Of a stretch of DNA of 64,000 bases, positions 10,956 through 21,526 are shown piece after piece. How positions within the stretch are numbered: the stretch's first letter is position 1; every line of letters begins with the position of its first letter. Source of the stretch: Panagrolaimus kolymaensis (taxonomy: Eukaryota > Nematoda > Chromadorea > Rhabditida > Panagrolaimidae); assembly GCA_028622995.1 (NCBI GenBank), contig JAJQJQ010000043.1, forward strand, positions 372,001 to 436,000, given 5' to 3'. Made by a program: the position numbers and the translations under genes. The notes under the pieces are model-generated. The model was not told the DNA's origin. It worked only from the letters and a program-made list of their open reading frames with translations, and did not search any database.

Positions 10956-12910
10956 TTATAAAGTTTTATAGATTCGTTCTTGTCCACGAATCACTTCTAA
11001 CACAATATTAATTGATCGAAGCCATACGTTGAATTGATCTTCTTTTTCAACAGCAATCAAAAACTTTTGTTGTTCAGGTTCAGTTTGACCACGAGCTACA
11101 GCTACGGTATTCATGTAAAATCGAAATGGGTGTACTTCATCATCTTGAGGTAATGGCAATAATTCTGGATCACAAATAGTTGAACAGTCAATTGTAAATT
11201 TCGTTGATTGAGGTATTGCTCCATTTGAAGGTAAATTAGAAAAGTTGAGAATTCCATCTTTCATTTTCACGAAGAAATCAATAACATCGCCATCTTCAGT
11301 GAAGAGCTTCTAAAAAGGGAAAAGCATAAACACAAATGAAAGTAAAACATGTTAAACATACCCAAAATCCTTTTACTTCAATAGAAAATTCTGGAGGTAA
11401 AGACGAGACTTTTGAGTGAACTTCGATTGAACCTTGAAGAGGGTATGATGGTTGATTCAGAATGATACTTTGTTGACCAACAGAAGAACGATAAAGCACA
11501 AAATTTCCAGCAGGTTCGAATAAAGTTAGGACATCTTCTTCCTTCTTGGATCCAGCGCTTGTATTCAAATTCGATGATTGCGACGTTTTTTTAGCTGAAA
11601 AATGGAAATAAACGATGAATGTAAACAAAGAAAGGAACATACTAAAAAGACTGATGGCTTTCTTTGCAATGATTTTGGGAGTACTACCACGAGGAACAAG
11701 CTTCATAACATAAACACAAAAATCGATTCGAAAGTTGATTGGAAGATTCTTGAATACAAGCTTTTCATCAGCAATAATCGAATGTGACTTTGAATGCTGA
11801 GCATCTGATATTTGAAACAGCTCTGTGGCTATAATCTTTTCACTTGATGAACCAACAGCAATGAAAACATAATCAGTATCTGAAACAACAAACGAAAATA
11901 ACCAAGAAAAAGTGTGATATAAACCTGCCGTTGTTTGTAGACTTGAGAAAATAAGATGGAGAAAGATGAATATTCATACTAAAGATGGTATACTTTGATC
12001 GAACTTCCATTGAAATTGGTGGCGGTCCAACTGCCATATGTTGAAAAGTTTGTACACGAGCTATTAATTCTTTGTAAGTTATTATCCGAAGTTCCGAGAT
12101 CAAGAGTAAAGCATGAGCACAAATTTCATTCCATGAGTAGTTTCTTTTCTCTTTCTTTTGCCAATATGAAACAGTCTCTTTAGCTTCTTGAAGACGATTT
12201 GTTTCATTGATGAGTTTGGCACGTAATCGCTAAAAAATAACAACAAGATAAAGAATGACAGCAAAAAGAGTGAACAACAAACCGAACGAAATCTTTCAAA
12301 CTCAGATTTAGGAATATATTGATTTGTAGTTTCAAATGAGACCAACGAATCATCAAGATTTAGTAGCCGAAGAGCATGACCATGCTGTTTAAAAGATGCC
12401 AACGAACTTGAAGGCGGGAAAACGTTCCTCATCATGTTAGGATGACATTCATCACTAATACTTGGCCGAAGAGGATGATCATTTCTTTTGGCTTTTTCTT
12501 TCTCAACGGTTTTCCCTTCATCCATTATGTTCTTGAAAACAGGAGGATTTACTTGCATTTGTTCTTTCCTCCGTTCAAATTCTTCAGGAAGCCGCTAAAA
12601 TGACAAAAAGTTAGAGCTTTGTTTAGTAAACATGTGAGCAAAATCAGACAATAGCAAGATAAAACAAATAAAAAAGTAATACCTGTGAAAATTGTTGAGG
12701 TCTAGTAGTAAATCCTTCATAAAGTTTATCATCAAATTCAGGATCAGAATCGTCAGGTTCATTTGATGAGTGATTAGGTCTCTTGTAACCACCACCGACG
12801 ACGACATTATTTGAAGCAAATTGATGACGAGAAATTGGAGTTTCTTCTTGTGCTCCCAAAATTGAAGGCGGTGGTGAAGGAAAATCAGCATCATCCATGT
12901 TTTCATCCAT
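10956..12910 (-). CDS. Anillin-like protein (anillin homology region plus C-terminal PH-like domain)
   Basis: Seven minus-strand exons joined in phase: 12910-12683, 12594-12283, 12229-11994, 11941-11925 (17 bp), 11879-11643, 11594-11362 and 11309-10956, about 538 aa. The N-terminus is acidic and Pro/Ser-rich (starts MDENMDDADFPSPPPS). A helical segment (RLRAKLINETNRLQEAKE) is followed by LLLISELRIITYKELIARV. A beta-rich region (DYVFIAVGSSSEKIIATEL, INFRIDFCVYVMKLVPRG) then leads to FSIEVKGFWKLFTEDGDVI and a closing helix NVWLRSINIVLEVIRGQE. This order matches the anillin homology region and C-terminal PH domain of anillin/rhotekin-type proteins, which organise septins, RhoA and contractile rings. 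The length and lack of a long N-terminal actomyosin-binding region fit the short C. elegans anillins (ANI-2/ANI-3) better than ANI-1. The exact orthologue is uncertain. AATAAA lies about 110 bp downstream. It is divergent from the SH2-like gene. Confidence 0.75.
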
Positions 12911-13581
12911 TTTTCTTGAAAGCAGCACTTCTTTGATGAGCAACAATAAAAATGTTTGATTGAAACAAAAAATAAATGCAAAAGTGATTGCAAAAAAAAA
13001 TTTACTTGAAATTTGCAAAGTTGCAAAAAAACAATGAAGAAAAATGACTTTGCACGCAGCCTTTTTTTCTTCGTGTTGAGATTTTTTTGGTTAATGGCAA
13101 CTAACGTTTGCTGGATTTTTTTTTTTTTTTGCAACCAAAGATGCATGTGTTTACAGAAATTGATTAATTATGTCATAAAAAAAACATGAACTTTTCTTCT
13201 TGTCCTAAGCTTTCCGTCCCTAGTTGTTATTGACGTACATCATCAATTTTTTAACTATATAAATAAAAAGAAAAGCAAATGTTTTTTTCTTTATTTTCCT
13301 TTTATTAATAGCAAATCTCTTTTTTTTGTCATCGTCAACTTCATTTACAATATGGGAAAACTTCATTTTTCTCTTGTGCTTTTATTTTTCTCTGTTGAGC
13401 TTTCAGTTGTACCAACTACCACATTCTAAAAATTTCTTTAATAAATTTTATTTGAAAAATTAGCATAACTATTCTCTCTTTTTTTGTTTGCCTTTCTTCG
13501 TCATTTTTATTTAAAAGCGTTGATTGCTGAAAAAGCGTGCGCGATTTTTCTTCTTTGATCATTTTTTTTCAAATCAAAGTT
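12911..13581. promoter_or_regulatory. Shared divergent 5' region of anillin-like and SH2-like genes
   Basis: The 671 bp separate the two start codons, which point away from each other, so both promoters should lie here. Overlapping frames in it are low-complexity Phe/Lys-rich and not credible. No clear TATA box or named factor site was recognised. Confidence 0.4.
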
Positions 13582-15317
13582 ATGTCTCAACACAAATATT
13601 GCAGTTGTGTTCGTACTCCTCCTGCTTCTTCTCATCATCAAAAATTCAAAGAATCATCAACAACTACGAAAACAAAAAAGAAGTTGGCTTCATCAAAGCA
13701 AAAAGCTCCAATTAAAAGTTTATCTTTTACCAATGACGAAGGCGAATATGAACGTATGGAAAAGTTCTTTGAATGTTTTGCGGTTAGTTTATATTTTTCT
13801 TTTAAATTTCTTATTATTTATGCTTTCTATGTATTTTTTTTCAGCAAAAGGATTACAAAACTTCTGGAAAACTTATTCATCATCGTGATCATGCTCTCAA
13901 TATGAAAGCTGTTAAGCCGGTATCAAGTGAAAGTGATGTTGATCCAAGTTCTCGATGTTCAGTACCAACTTTTAAAGAACCAATCAAACTTAATGCACCA
14001 AATGTTCAAAAGCAAGAATTGGGTTGCTGCCTCCATGGAAATATTAAATGTCAAAGAGGTTTAAAAATTGAATCATCTGCATTGAAGAACAAGAAGAAGA
14101 TTGAAACCAATTGCTTCGATAATGATGTATGTTGGATTTATTGACTACGGCTAATGTAACTCATATTGCATGATTAACTTTCATTATTTATTTTTATCCG
14201 TCTCTTGTATTACTAGATTGTTGAGTTATAGCTATAGGATTTAGACCCATAACTTCATGTATTTCTTAGTGATTTGAAAATTCTTTTCTAACCTTTACTT
14301 ATGTGCTCACTATTTTAGAAATCCGGAGGATATGAAGCAACTAACAACTTTCTTGAAATGAAGTCAATCTCATCTTCTGATGTCGCTGCTGCTTTACCCG
14401 TGGATCTTTCAAATTCAAGCAAATATGAAAATCTTCCACAAGCTTCTCGACGTCTTGCTTCTTTAATTGATGGTGACATTAGTACTAAATCAACTGCATC
14501 TCCTAAAAGTGAAAAATCTTCAAATGAAAAAGGTGGAGCTGAAAAATCAAAGTTTCATGGTCATAAAGAAATAGCAAAGGTTGATAAACGCTACAGTAAA
14601 CCAACACCATCAAGTGAAAAGAAAAAAGAACGTAATAAAATGAAAACATCTAAACAAATTGCTGATGAAGAACTTGATAAACTTCTTATGGAAGAAACAC
14701 AAGCAGTAAAGCCTATGTGAGTATTATTTACTGTTGTATTGGTTGATAACGAAGATGCTTGATTACCTTGTGTTATAACTCTACATATTTTTTTTTCAGC
14801 AATCAAAAACCTCATGTTAAGAAGACTATTGCCACCTCAAATGACAACTTGCTTCAACGCTTTTATCTTGGTATATTGACTTCAAAGCAAGCTGAACAAC
14901 ATGGATTGCATCGAAGCACCTTTCGTATTTATCATCGTCTTCCATCATCTGCTTTTGATAATTGTGATGCTTTACAACCTGAAATTCCTTTATTTATTGT
15001 TTATCGTAACGCTCATGGAGATTATTAGTATGTTTTCGTCTTCCACCATTCTTTTATGTTCTTTAACTTGATTGTTTTTTAGCCATTATCAAATCATCAA
15101 ACAAAAATCTCGTTCAATCAAAGGTTCTTCAATCAATCAAATTTCAGTTGAATATGGTGAACCTGCTCCATGTTTTGATTCAATTGGAGATTTAATCAAA
15201 TATTATGAAATTTATCAAATGATTGATCCATCAAATAAAGGTCCTGAAATTTTTCCATGGTGGAATTGTGATGAATGTTATAGCAATCATGTTAGTCGTC
15301 AACGTCGTCAAATTTAA
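13582..15317 (+). CDS. SH2-like domain protein with basic, Ser/Lys-rich N-terminus
   Basis: Five exons in phase: 13582-13782, 13845-14126, 14319-14716, 14800-15027 and 15083-15317, about 447 aa. The N-terminal ~310 residues are Ser/Lys/Thr-rich, without a recognised domain, and end in a charged stretch (KKKERNKMKTSKQIADEEL). The C-terminal ~110 residues look like an SH2 fold: FYLGILTSKQAEQHGL, STFRIYHRL, PLFIVYRN, YHYQIIKQ and FDSIGDLIKYY. SH2 domains bind phosphotyrosine peptides through the beta-B arginine of FLVR. Here the aligned position appears to be Tyr (FRIY), so binding may be altered or lost, although a register shift cannot be excluded. The HY.I histidine and DLI.YY end are kept. 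Nematodes have many lineage-specific SH2 proteins, and I cannot name an orthologue. The start has a CAAAG acceptor two bases upstream. AATAAA at 15405 is 88 bp past the stop. Confidence 0.75.
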
Positions 15318-17295
15318 AAATGATTTTGATTTTTGCCTTATTTATTTGTTTTGATTGTATCTACTAGGATTTTGATGATTTGTGATTGATGTTTGTATTG
15401 TCATAATAAAATTATTTGAAATCGTATTTGTCGTTGGGTTGCAGTAACATGGAAAATGGTTTATTGCAAATTAATGAGAGCTGTTTTTACGGTAATTTAG
15501 TGGAATGAATTTTAAACATTAATGGGTTTATTACAATGTTGTATTATTGTAGCAAGAAATGACGATTCCACTCGTTTCAGCCAGCATGAATGAAACTTGA
15601 TGAGTATGTCGAGCGGCGTTCTATTGTAGAGCGTCCATGGGAAGCTCACAAACCTAAAACTTTTGATGATTGCCTTCATTTTTCACTTTTGTTGTTTGTT
15701 CACTTGTTCGTTGCTAGCTTATTCGCTCGCATTATTTATTTTTTCTTGATCGCAACATCGTGATCTTTAATAAAGTTTATTTGGTAATTATCAATGTCGA
15801 TAATTCCTCGGTTTATGAAAAATTTGTAATGGACACTTCAGCTTTATAGCGAAACTTTTTTGGTGTCTTTTTTTTCTTTCTTTGGAGGCAATGAAGTAAG
15901 TTATCGTCGGTGAAGCCGCTTGTTTTTTTTTACGATTTCAAATAAAAATTTTGCTTGTATAGTATTATTGTTTACACATATTTACTGGAATAGCATAAAA
16001 ATGACTTTTCCAATAATAATAAATACAATAATAATATAACATTTTGAGATTCCCAAGTTAAAAAATTTGGAGGCATGGCAACTTTTTTTAACTTTTTTTG
16101 CATGGCTTTTAGCAACCAAAATTCAGTTTTTTTTTGTGATTTTTAATAAAACTTTATTCTAGGATTTGTTCCAAAATTTCATTATAAGATATTATTATTT
16201 TTGAGTGTTGCTGCTTCTTTTGTTTTGGAGAGCGATAAACAAAAACTAACTTTATATTTTAGGAGAATGTAATCATTTTTCAGCATTAAAAACCAATCTT
16301 TTTGTTTAACAAATTTTTTAAACATATTTTTTCAATGCACTTTTTTATTATTAAAAAAAAATGTCATAAAATCTTAAATTTATATAAACGACGACTCTAA
16401 GCACATAGAAAAAATAAAATATAATTAAAAATAAACAAATTTTTCAATAAACTAAAATATGGAGGAGATACAATACCATACCATACAAGCAGCATATGCT
16501 CTAGCTACAGTATTTAAAAAAAATATAATTATTAAAGTGAATAATAAAATTTTAAAACACCGAGAAAAAAATGAAAATAAAAAAAACAAAGGAATCAATA
16601 AAAAAAAAAAAAGAGTTTTTTGTTCTAACTCTTCAATCAACGGTGAGTGATTATTATTATGCGGAAAAAATACAAAATCATTATTATTATTATTATTGTA
16701 GGGTAAAAAAAAAAGATAAATAAAAAATGGAATGAATGAATGAGAAAATAATATCTAAGGAAAATATAAATAAATGATGCCCGTGGAAGAAGGAGAGAAG
16801 AAGAAAAAAATGAGACAACGACAACAAAAAAAAAATTGTGAGTGTGAAAAAAAAGGATTCATTTATGGAAGTCAAAAATAAGACTAGTATGTAATTTTTA
16901 AAATATATTTAAAGCTGAAAAAAGGGTTTTAATTAATTTGAAAAATAACTAATTTTGAATCATTAAAACACTATAAAAAAATTTGGAATCCATGAATGAA
17001 AATTTTAGAAAACAAAGCTTTTTTTTGAATTTTCGATATTTTTTATTCGAAAACCAAAGACATACTTTTTACAGTACTTTTTTTTTGAATCTCAAACATT
17101 CAAAAAGAGTATTATTTTAAGAAAGTAATAAAGTTATTAGATGACAAAACTTTGTAAAAAAGTCATGGAAGCCAAAGCAAATAAATTAAAACAAAAAAAT
17201 AGTTTTTCAAAAAAAGAAGGAATATTTAATTTCAAACAAAAAATTAGAAATTAGAGTAAATTTTGGAAGAAGAAAATAATATATTTATTTTTTTA
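15318..17295. other. Intergenic region downstream of SH2-like gene
   Basis: 15,420-15,960 is relatively GC-rich and non-repetitive (for example GTCGAGCGGCGTTC near 15,610). It could contain a non-coding RNA, but I recognise no tRNA, snRNA or SL RNA. From about 16,000 the sequence returns to A/T runs, with an (ATT)n tract near 16,681-16,697. The small open frames here are low-complexity and not credible. Confidence 0.35.
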
Positions 17296-18183
17296 TTATT
17301 TAGTAATAAGTTTATGGGTTCGTTTATTAGCTGATTCAACTCGAGTTTCATTCGATTGGGCTTTCTCTTGTATGCGATCAAGTTGACGATTTTGATTTGA
17401 AACTTCGGTGGACATATCAATGGCCATATTTCGAAGGTTTCCAACCATCGTGGAAACTTGTTGAACATTTTCATCCATTTCTTCTTCCCTCGCATCATTG
17501 GTAATTCGAGTGACATACCCACCTTGAGGGCCCATTCCATTATCGCCCACCGTGATTCGAGGCTGATCAGAAATAACTCCGCCATCGTCATCTTTTTTCC
17601 AAGTTTTAGCGTATTCTGAATTCTTTTCAAAATCATCCCCTTTCATGCAAGGCAAAATACATAAACCACAGCATTTTTCCATTCCCTTTAAATGTTCTTC
17701 CGCTTCTTTCATATCTGTGTTAATTGTATCCAAATTTCCTTCAACTCTTTCAAGTTGTTCGCCTTGGTCGTCCAACATTACTAACGTTTTTATTCCTGCT
17801 TCTTTGGATTCTTCACACAATGCTAACATTCGACGCGTGGATTCAAGGGACTAAAAAAATAATTATTAATTGATAAAAAATTAAATTTAAATATTAAACA
17901 ATTTTTGTTTTATTTTTGCCCCATTTTTATTATTTCTTACATCAAAAGTTGTTTGATCAACATAAACATTTAAAGTTTTAAGTTCGTCTGACATATCCGC
18001 GGGCATAATTAGCCCATCATGTTCAACGCAACCGTTTTCTATAGGAGTAAATTGAGGTTTTAGCCTTGTTCCTCCACCGCCGCTGCCCGATTGGGGAGTA
18101 TTATTATCATTTTCTTCCACCGATGATGAAGATTGCAGCAATGCACTTGCAGCTAAACTCAGCTGCTTTGGAAGCACTGGCAT
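17296..18183 (-). CDS. ric-4: SNAP-25 (RIC-4) t-SNARE, proximal isoform
   Basis: Minus-strand exon 1b 18183-17941 (81 codons) joins exon 2 17850-17296 in phase 0 for about 265 aa. Exon 1b has a Ser/Gly-rich leader and ends MSDELKTLNVYVDQTTFD, and an internal ATG at MSDELK could also start. Exon 2 holds both SNARE helices, the CCGLC palmitoylation-type cysteines and both zero-layer glutamines (QGEQLER, EVSNQNRQ), ending in the family-typical KLITK. This copy keeps the canonical C-terminus, so I take it as the true ric-4 orthologue. SNAP-25 drives synaptic and dense-core vesicle fusion at the plasma membrane. Exon 2 contains the 449-bp tract shared with 9340-9788. A minus-strand AATAAA lies only a few bases past the stop (17284-17289). 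Confidence 0.92.
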
Positions 18184-21100
18184 TTTTTGTTTGTTGTTTA
18201 TAAAGGCAAAATAAGGGGGAGGAAACTATTTGAAAGCAATTTTATTGATATGATTTTTTCTGAGGAATACGTGAAGACTAAAGATTAGAAAAAATTTTTA
18301 GAAATTAAAGATTCATTTTCCCGGAAAATAAATATCAAAAAGAAAAATTTTCATAAATTTTTCAAAGTTTTTTTTAAGGTTTATATTTTCAGCTCAGAAA
18401 ATGAGTTCGCGAGACAAACAAAAAAGAAGATTTGTAAGTAAAAAGTAGTGATATATTTTTTCTAAATTATTTAAAAATCAATAAAAAAAATTACTAAAAA
18501 AGAAAAAAGTGAAATAAAAATATACAAAACTTTCTTCAAATCCTTCAAAATATTTTATATTTAAATAAATACCTTTCTTCAAAAGTAAAATCTCATAAAA
18601 TAAAGAAAAAACAGTTAAAAATAAGAGAAAAAAAAGTAATTAATTTTATGGGTTATGTTATTACCTCACATTTATTTATTTTTTGTTTTGAAAAAAAAAT
18701 AACGCGGTTTGGTTATTTTTATTTTTTTATTAATTTTTAGCTGTGCCAAAAAATAAAAAAGGAATATTGTTTTCTTTTATTTTTTTTTTCAACGAGGGTA
18801 GGTAGGTTTAAAAGATGTAATGATTATGGAACAACAGCGGGTGAAAAAGGCTTAAGAAAATTCCTTATTCATTTTTTTCTTCTTAAAAATCAAATTGTAA
18901 AAAAATTTGTATTAGTTTTAATGGTTTAAAAAACATTGAAAACTAAGAACATGAATGCCAAAATTCATAACACACGTCGTCGCTTGTAAAAGAAAATTTT
19001 GTTTTTGAAGCAAAAAAACTACAGAGAAAAAAATAATAAATTCTTGATATTTGAGTTTCAGAGAAAAAACAAAAAAAACAATGAGAAACAACTTTAAAAA
19101 AAATGACAGATCAAAAATGCATGAATTTTTTTTTTGACATATATAAAACCGAAGAAAAAAAAACCCTTGACGACGGACGGCAAGCAGCAGCAACAACCAA
19201 CCTATGACTCTGTTGTTGCTTGCATCTAAGTTAGCGACAGAAAAATGAATGATGTATGTAAATGTAAATATAAATTTTTTTTTGGAGTCAAATAAAAAAA
19301 GTTTTATTGAAAGAAATAATAAATTTAAAAAAATGTTATTAAAATCAAACTAAATTGAAAATTTTAAATCTTTTATGAAAAAAGTTTTTAAAATAAATTC
19401 AGGAAGTTTTAAAACAAAAAAAAAGTCAAATAAATACAATATGAAATTCATTCTGAATATTTTAAGGGGAATAAAAAACAATTTGGAAAGGATTCCATGA
19501 AAATGAAGAAAAAAAAGAATGAATTTGGTGGTAACATATCCTCCTCATCCATCTATATATGGATGGATATATTCACTCACTTTTTCTCCCTTTGTTTTTT
19601 TGTTTTTTTTTGTTGGTTTCTATTCGCTATTACTTACTTCCTTTATATAAATAAAATAAAAGAAAAAAAATTCAAAGGAAACAAACTAAAAAAAAACAGA
19701 AAATAAAATGGCATAAAATGAATTTAGTATCATTTTTCATTTTTCACTTCTCATTGAATTTTTTTAGAAAAAAAGAGAATGGATACCAAAAAAACAAAAA
19801 AGGAATGGAGAAAATTATTTTTTTCTAAAAATCCAAAAAACAAATAAATAAATATTCAAAGAAAAAAATGTTAATTTTTACTTCGGCTGCCGACCATGGC
19901 AATATTCATAATAGATAGGCCAGTGAAAATTGTTTTTAGGTTGTTGGTTTAAGAAATATTTGAAAGTTTTAAATGAGTTAAGAAAACAAATACATAGATA
20001 ATATTAAAAAAATGACCTGTTTTATAAAACTCAAAAAATTGGAAAAATTTGGAAAATATTTTAGCTGCTGCAAACCCAATTTAAAGAAAAAATTCAAAAC
20101 AAAAAGAGAAAACCTTCTTTTTCTTGCAAATAAAAAAATAAGATAAAATTAAAGCTTGAAAAAAAATTCTAAAATCAAAAAATAAGACAACAAAGCAGCC
20201 ATCGCATTTTTGGAAGATAAATTGCATGAAAAAACGCTATAACATAACAACAATGTGTCACCAAAAAAAGCAGCCTTAAAAAGCAGAAAACATGGAAATT
20301 AGTTTTGCAAAAGAAAGAAAAGGAAAAAATGCCTGACACCGACATTTCTTTTTATTTTATTTTTTGGTGCAACGGCGAATTATTTTTTTTGTTGATAAAA
20401 CAAAAAATATGCTCCAAAAGAAAAAAAATAAACGCTAGCTTTGTTTTTGGCGACATTTTTAAAGAACAAAACAAAAATAAAAAGAAAACGAGTGTAATTA
20501 GACTCACACTCACCCACCCCAAAAAAAGCTGAAGAAAAATGTTTTTATTTTATTTTAGTTTTTTTAGGAAGAAAAAAAAGGGCCAATCTTGGGAGAGATG
20601 GAGGAGGGAAGGGTATGGAGGGGAAACTAAATAATTAACTAATAGCTCCACAAATGAGATGAGCTGCCACAAAGCTGAGTTCGATGACAAAAAAAAAACG
20701 AAGTCTCTCTAAAAAAATTCTTTCCTTTGTTTTTTTTTTTTTGTTGGTGGAGCAGAGTCGAAAAAAAAGAATGGTAGAAACCCGAGGGAAACAAAACAAA
20801 AAGAAAAAAGAATGGATGAAAAAAAAAACTCAATGAAGCATTGATGAAAAAATGAAATGAAGCATATCCAATATAAATGAATATATGTATGTGAGGCAGA
20901 GAAGGATGCGCATGAGGGCCAAAAAAGAATGTTTCGTTTTTGCCATATTTTTTCCATTATTTTAAAAACCACGAACAAAAAAAAGAGTTTTTGTCGTTTA
21001 TGCTTATTGGGTTTCATACTTATATGAGAAAATGCCAAAAAAGAGGAGTTTTTGGATGCTATAATCCAACTTGAAAGTTTACCAAAAAGAAATATCACAG

Positions 21101-21427
21101 CATATATTTTTTTTCATTAAAAATTAATTTAATTATATCAGTTTCTATCGTGTTTATACATTTTGCGTTTAGATTTTTGATTAAAAAAAAATATAAAAAA
21201 ACCAATTATTGAAATTTAAAAAATCTAATCATTGAAGGAATTTATTTAAAGAATTATTACGTAAATTATTACCATATCTGGATTCAATGTTTTAACAAAA
21301 TCAAAAAAAGCTATTTTCCAGATTATCCTTTTCAGTTTATTTTAATCAAACAACTTTTGATGTAAAATTTTTCCTCCAAAAATTCAACCCAATTTTTTTA
21401 TTAAAAAATAAAATATGTAAAACCTAC
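18184..21427. other. Large ric-4 intron / proximal promoter region
   Basis: It separates the distal and proximal first exons, so it should include the promoter of the proximal isoform. It is dominated by A5-A10 and T5-T10 runs. A tiny plus-strand exon-like patch lies at about 18,394-18,434: TTTTCAG, then ATGAGTTCGCGAGAC and onward, then GTAAGT. No following plus-strand exon was found, so it is probably fortuitous. Open frames at 18,918-19,196, 19,497-19,706 and 20,639-21,098 are homopolymer-driven and not credible. Confidence 0.45.
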
Positions 21428-21526
21428 ATCATCTGCAGTTGTATTCATACGAAGATTAATTCCTTCAAGGGAATCAGGAATATCTGGATTATTTGGAGCA
21501 GCAGCATTTCCACCTTTTGCAGCCAT
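21428..21526 (-). CDS. ric-4: ric-4 alternative distal first exon (1a)
   Basis: A minus-strand ATG at 21526 opens a 33-codon exon beginning MAAKGGNAAAPNN and ending LRMNTTADD, followed by a GTAGGT donor in phase 0. It matches the alternative N-terminus of C. elegans RIC-4 (the LEAINLKMNATTDD type) and would splice across about 3.6 kb, past exon 1b, to exon 2 at 17850. The same gene thus has two promoters and N-termini differing before SLESTRR. The assignment is strong because the residues and the phase both fit. Confidence 0.88.

Noticed and set aside
12595..13146. 183-residue minus-strand frame over the first anillin-like exon
   Set aside because: It is a shadow of the correct frame (start at 12910) and reads through an intron.
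15420..15960. Possible tRNA, snRNA or SL RNA in the GC-richer patch
   Set aside because: No cloverleaf, box elements or spliced-leader sequence recognised by reading. It is left as unexplained non-coding DNA.
18394..18434. Tiny plus-strand exon with TTTTCAG, ATG and GTAAGT
   Set aside because: The signals are good but there is no following plus-strand exon, and it lies in the ric-4 proximal promoter region. Probably chance.
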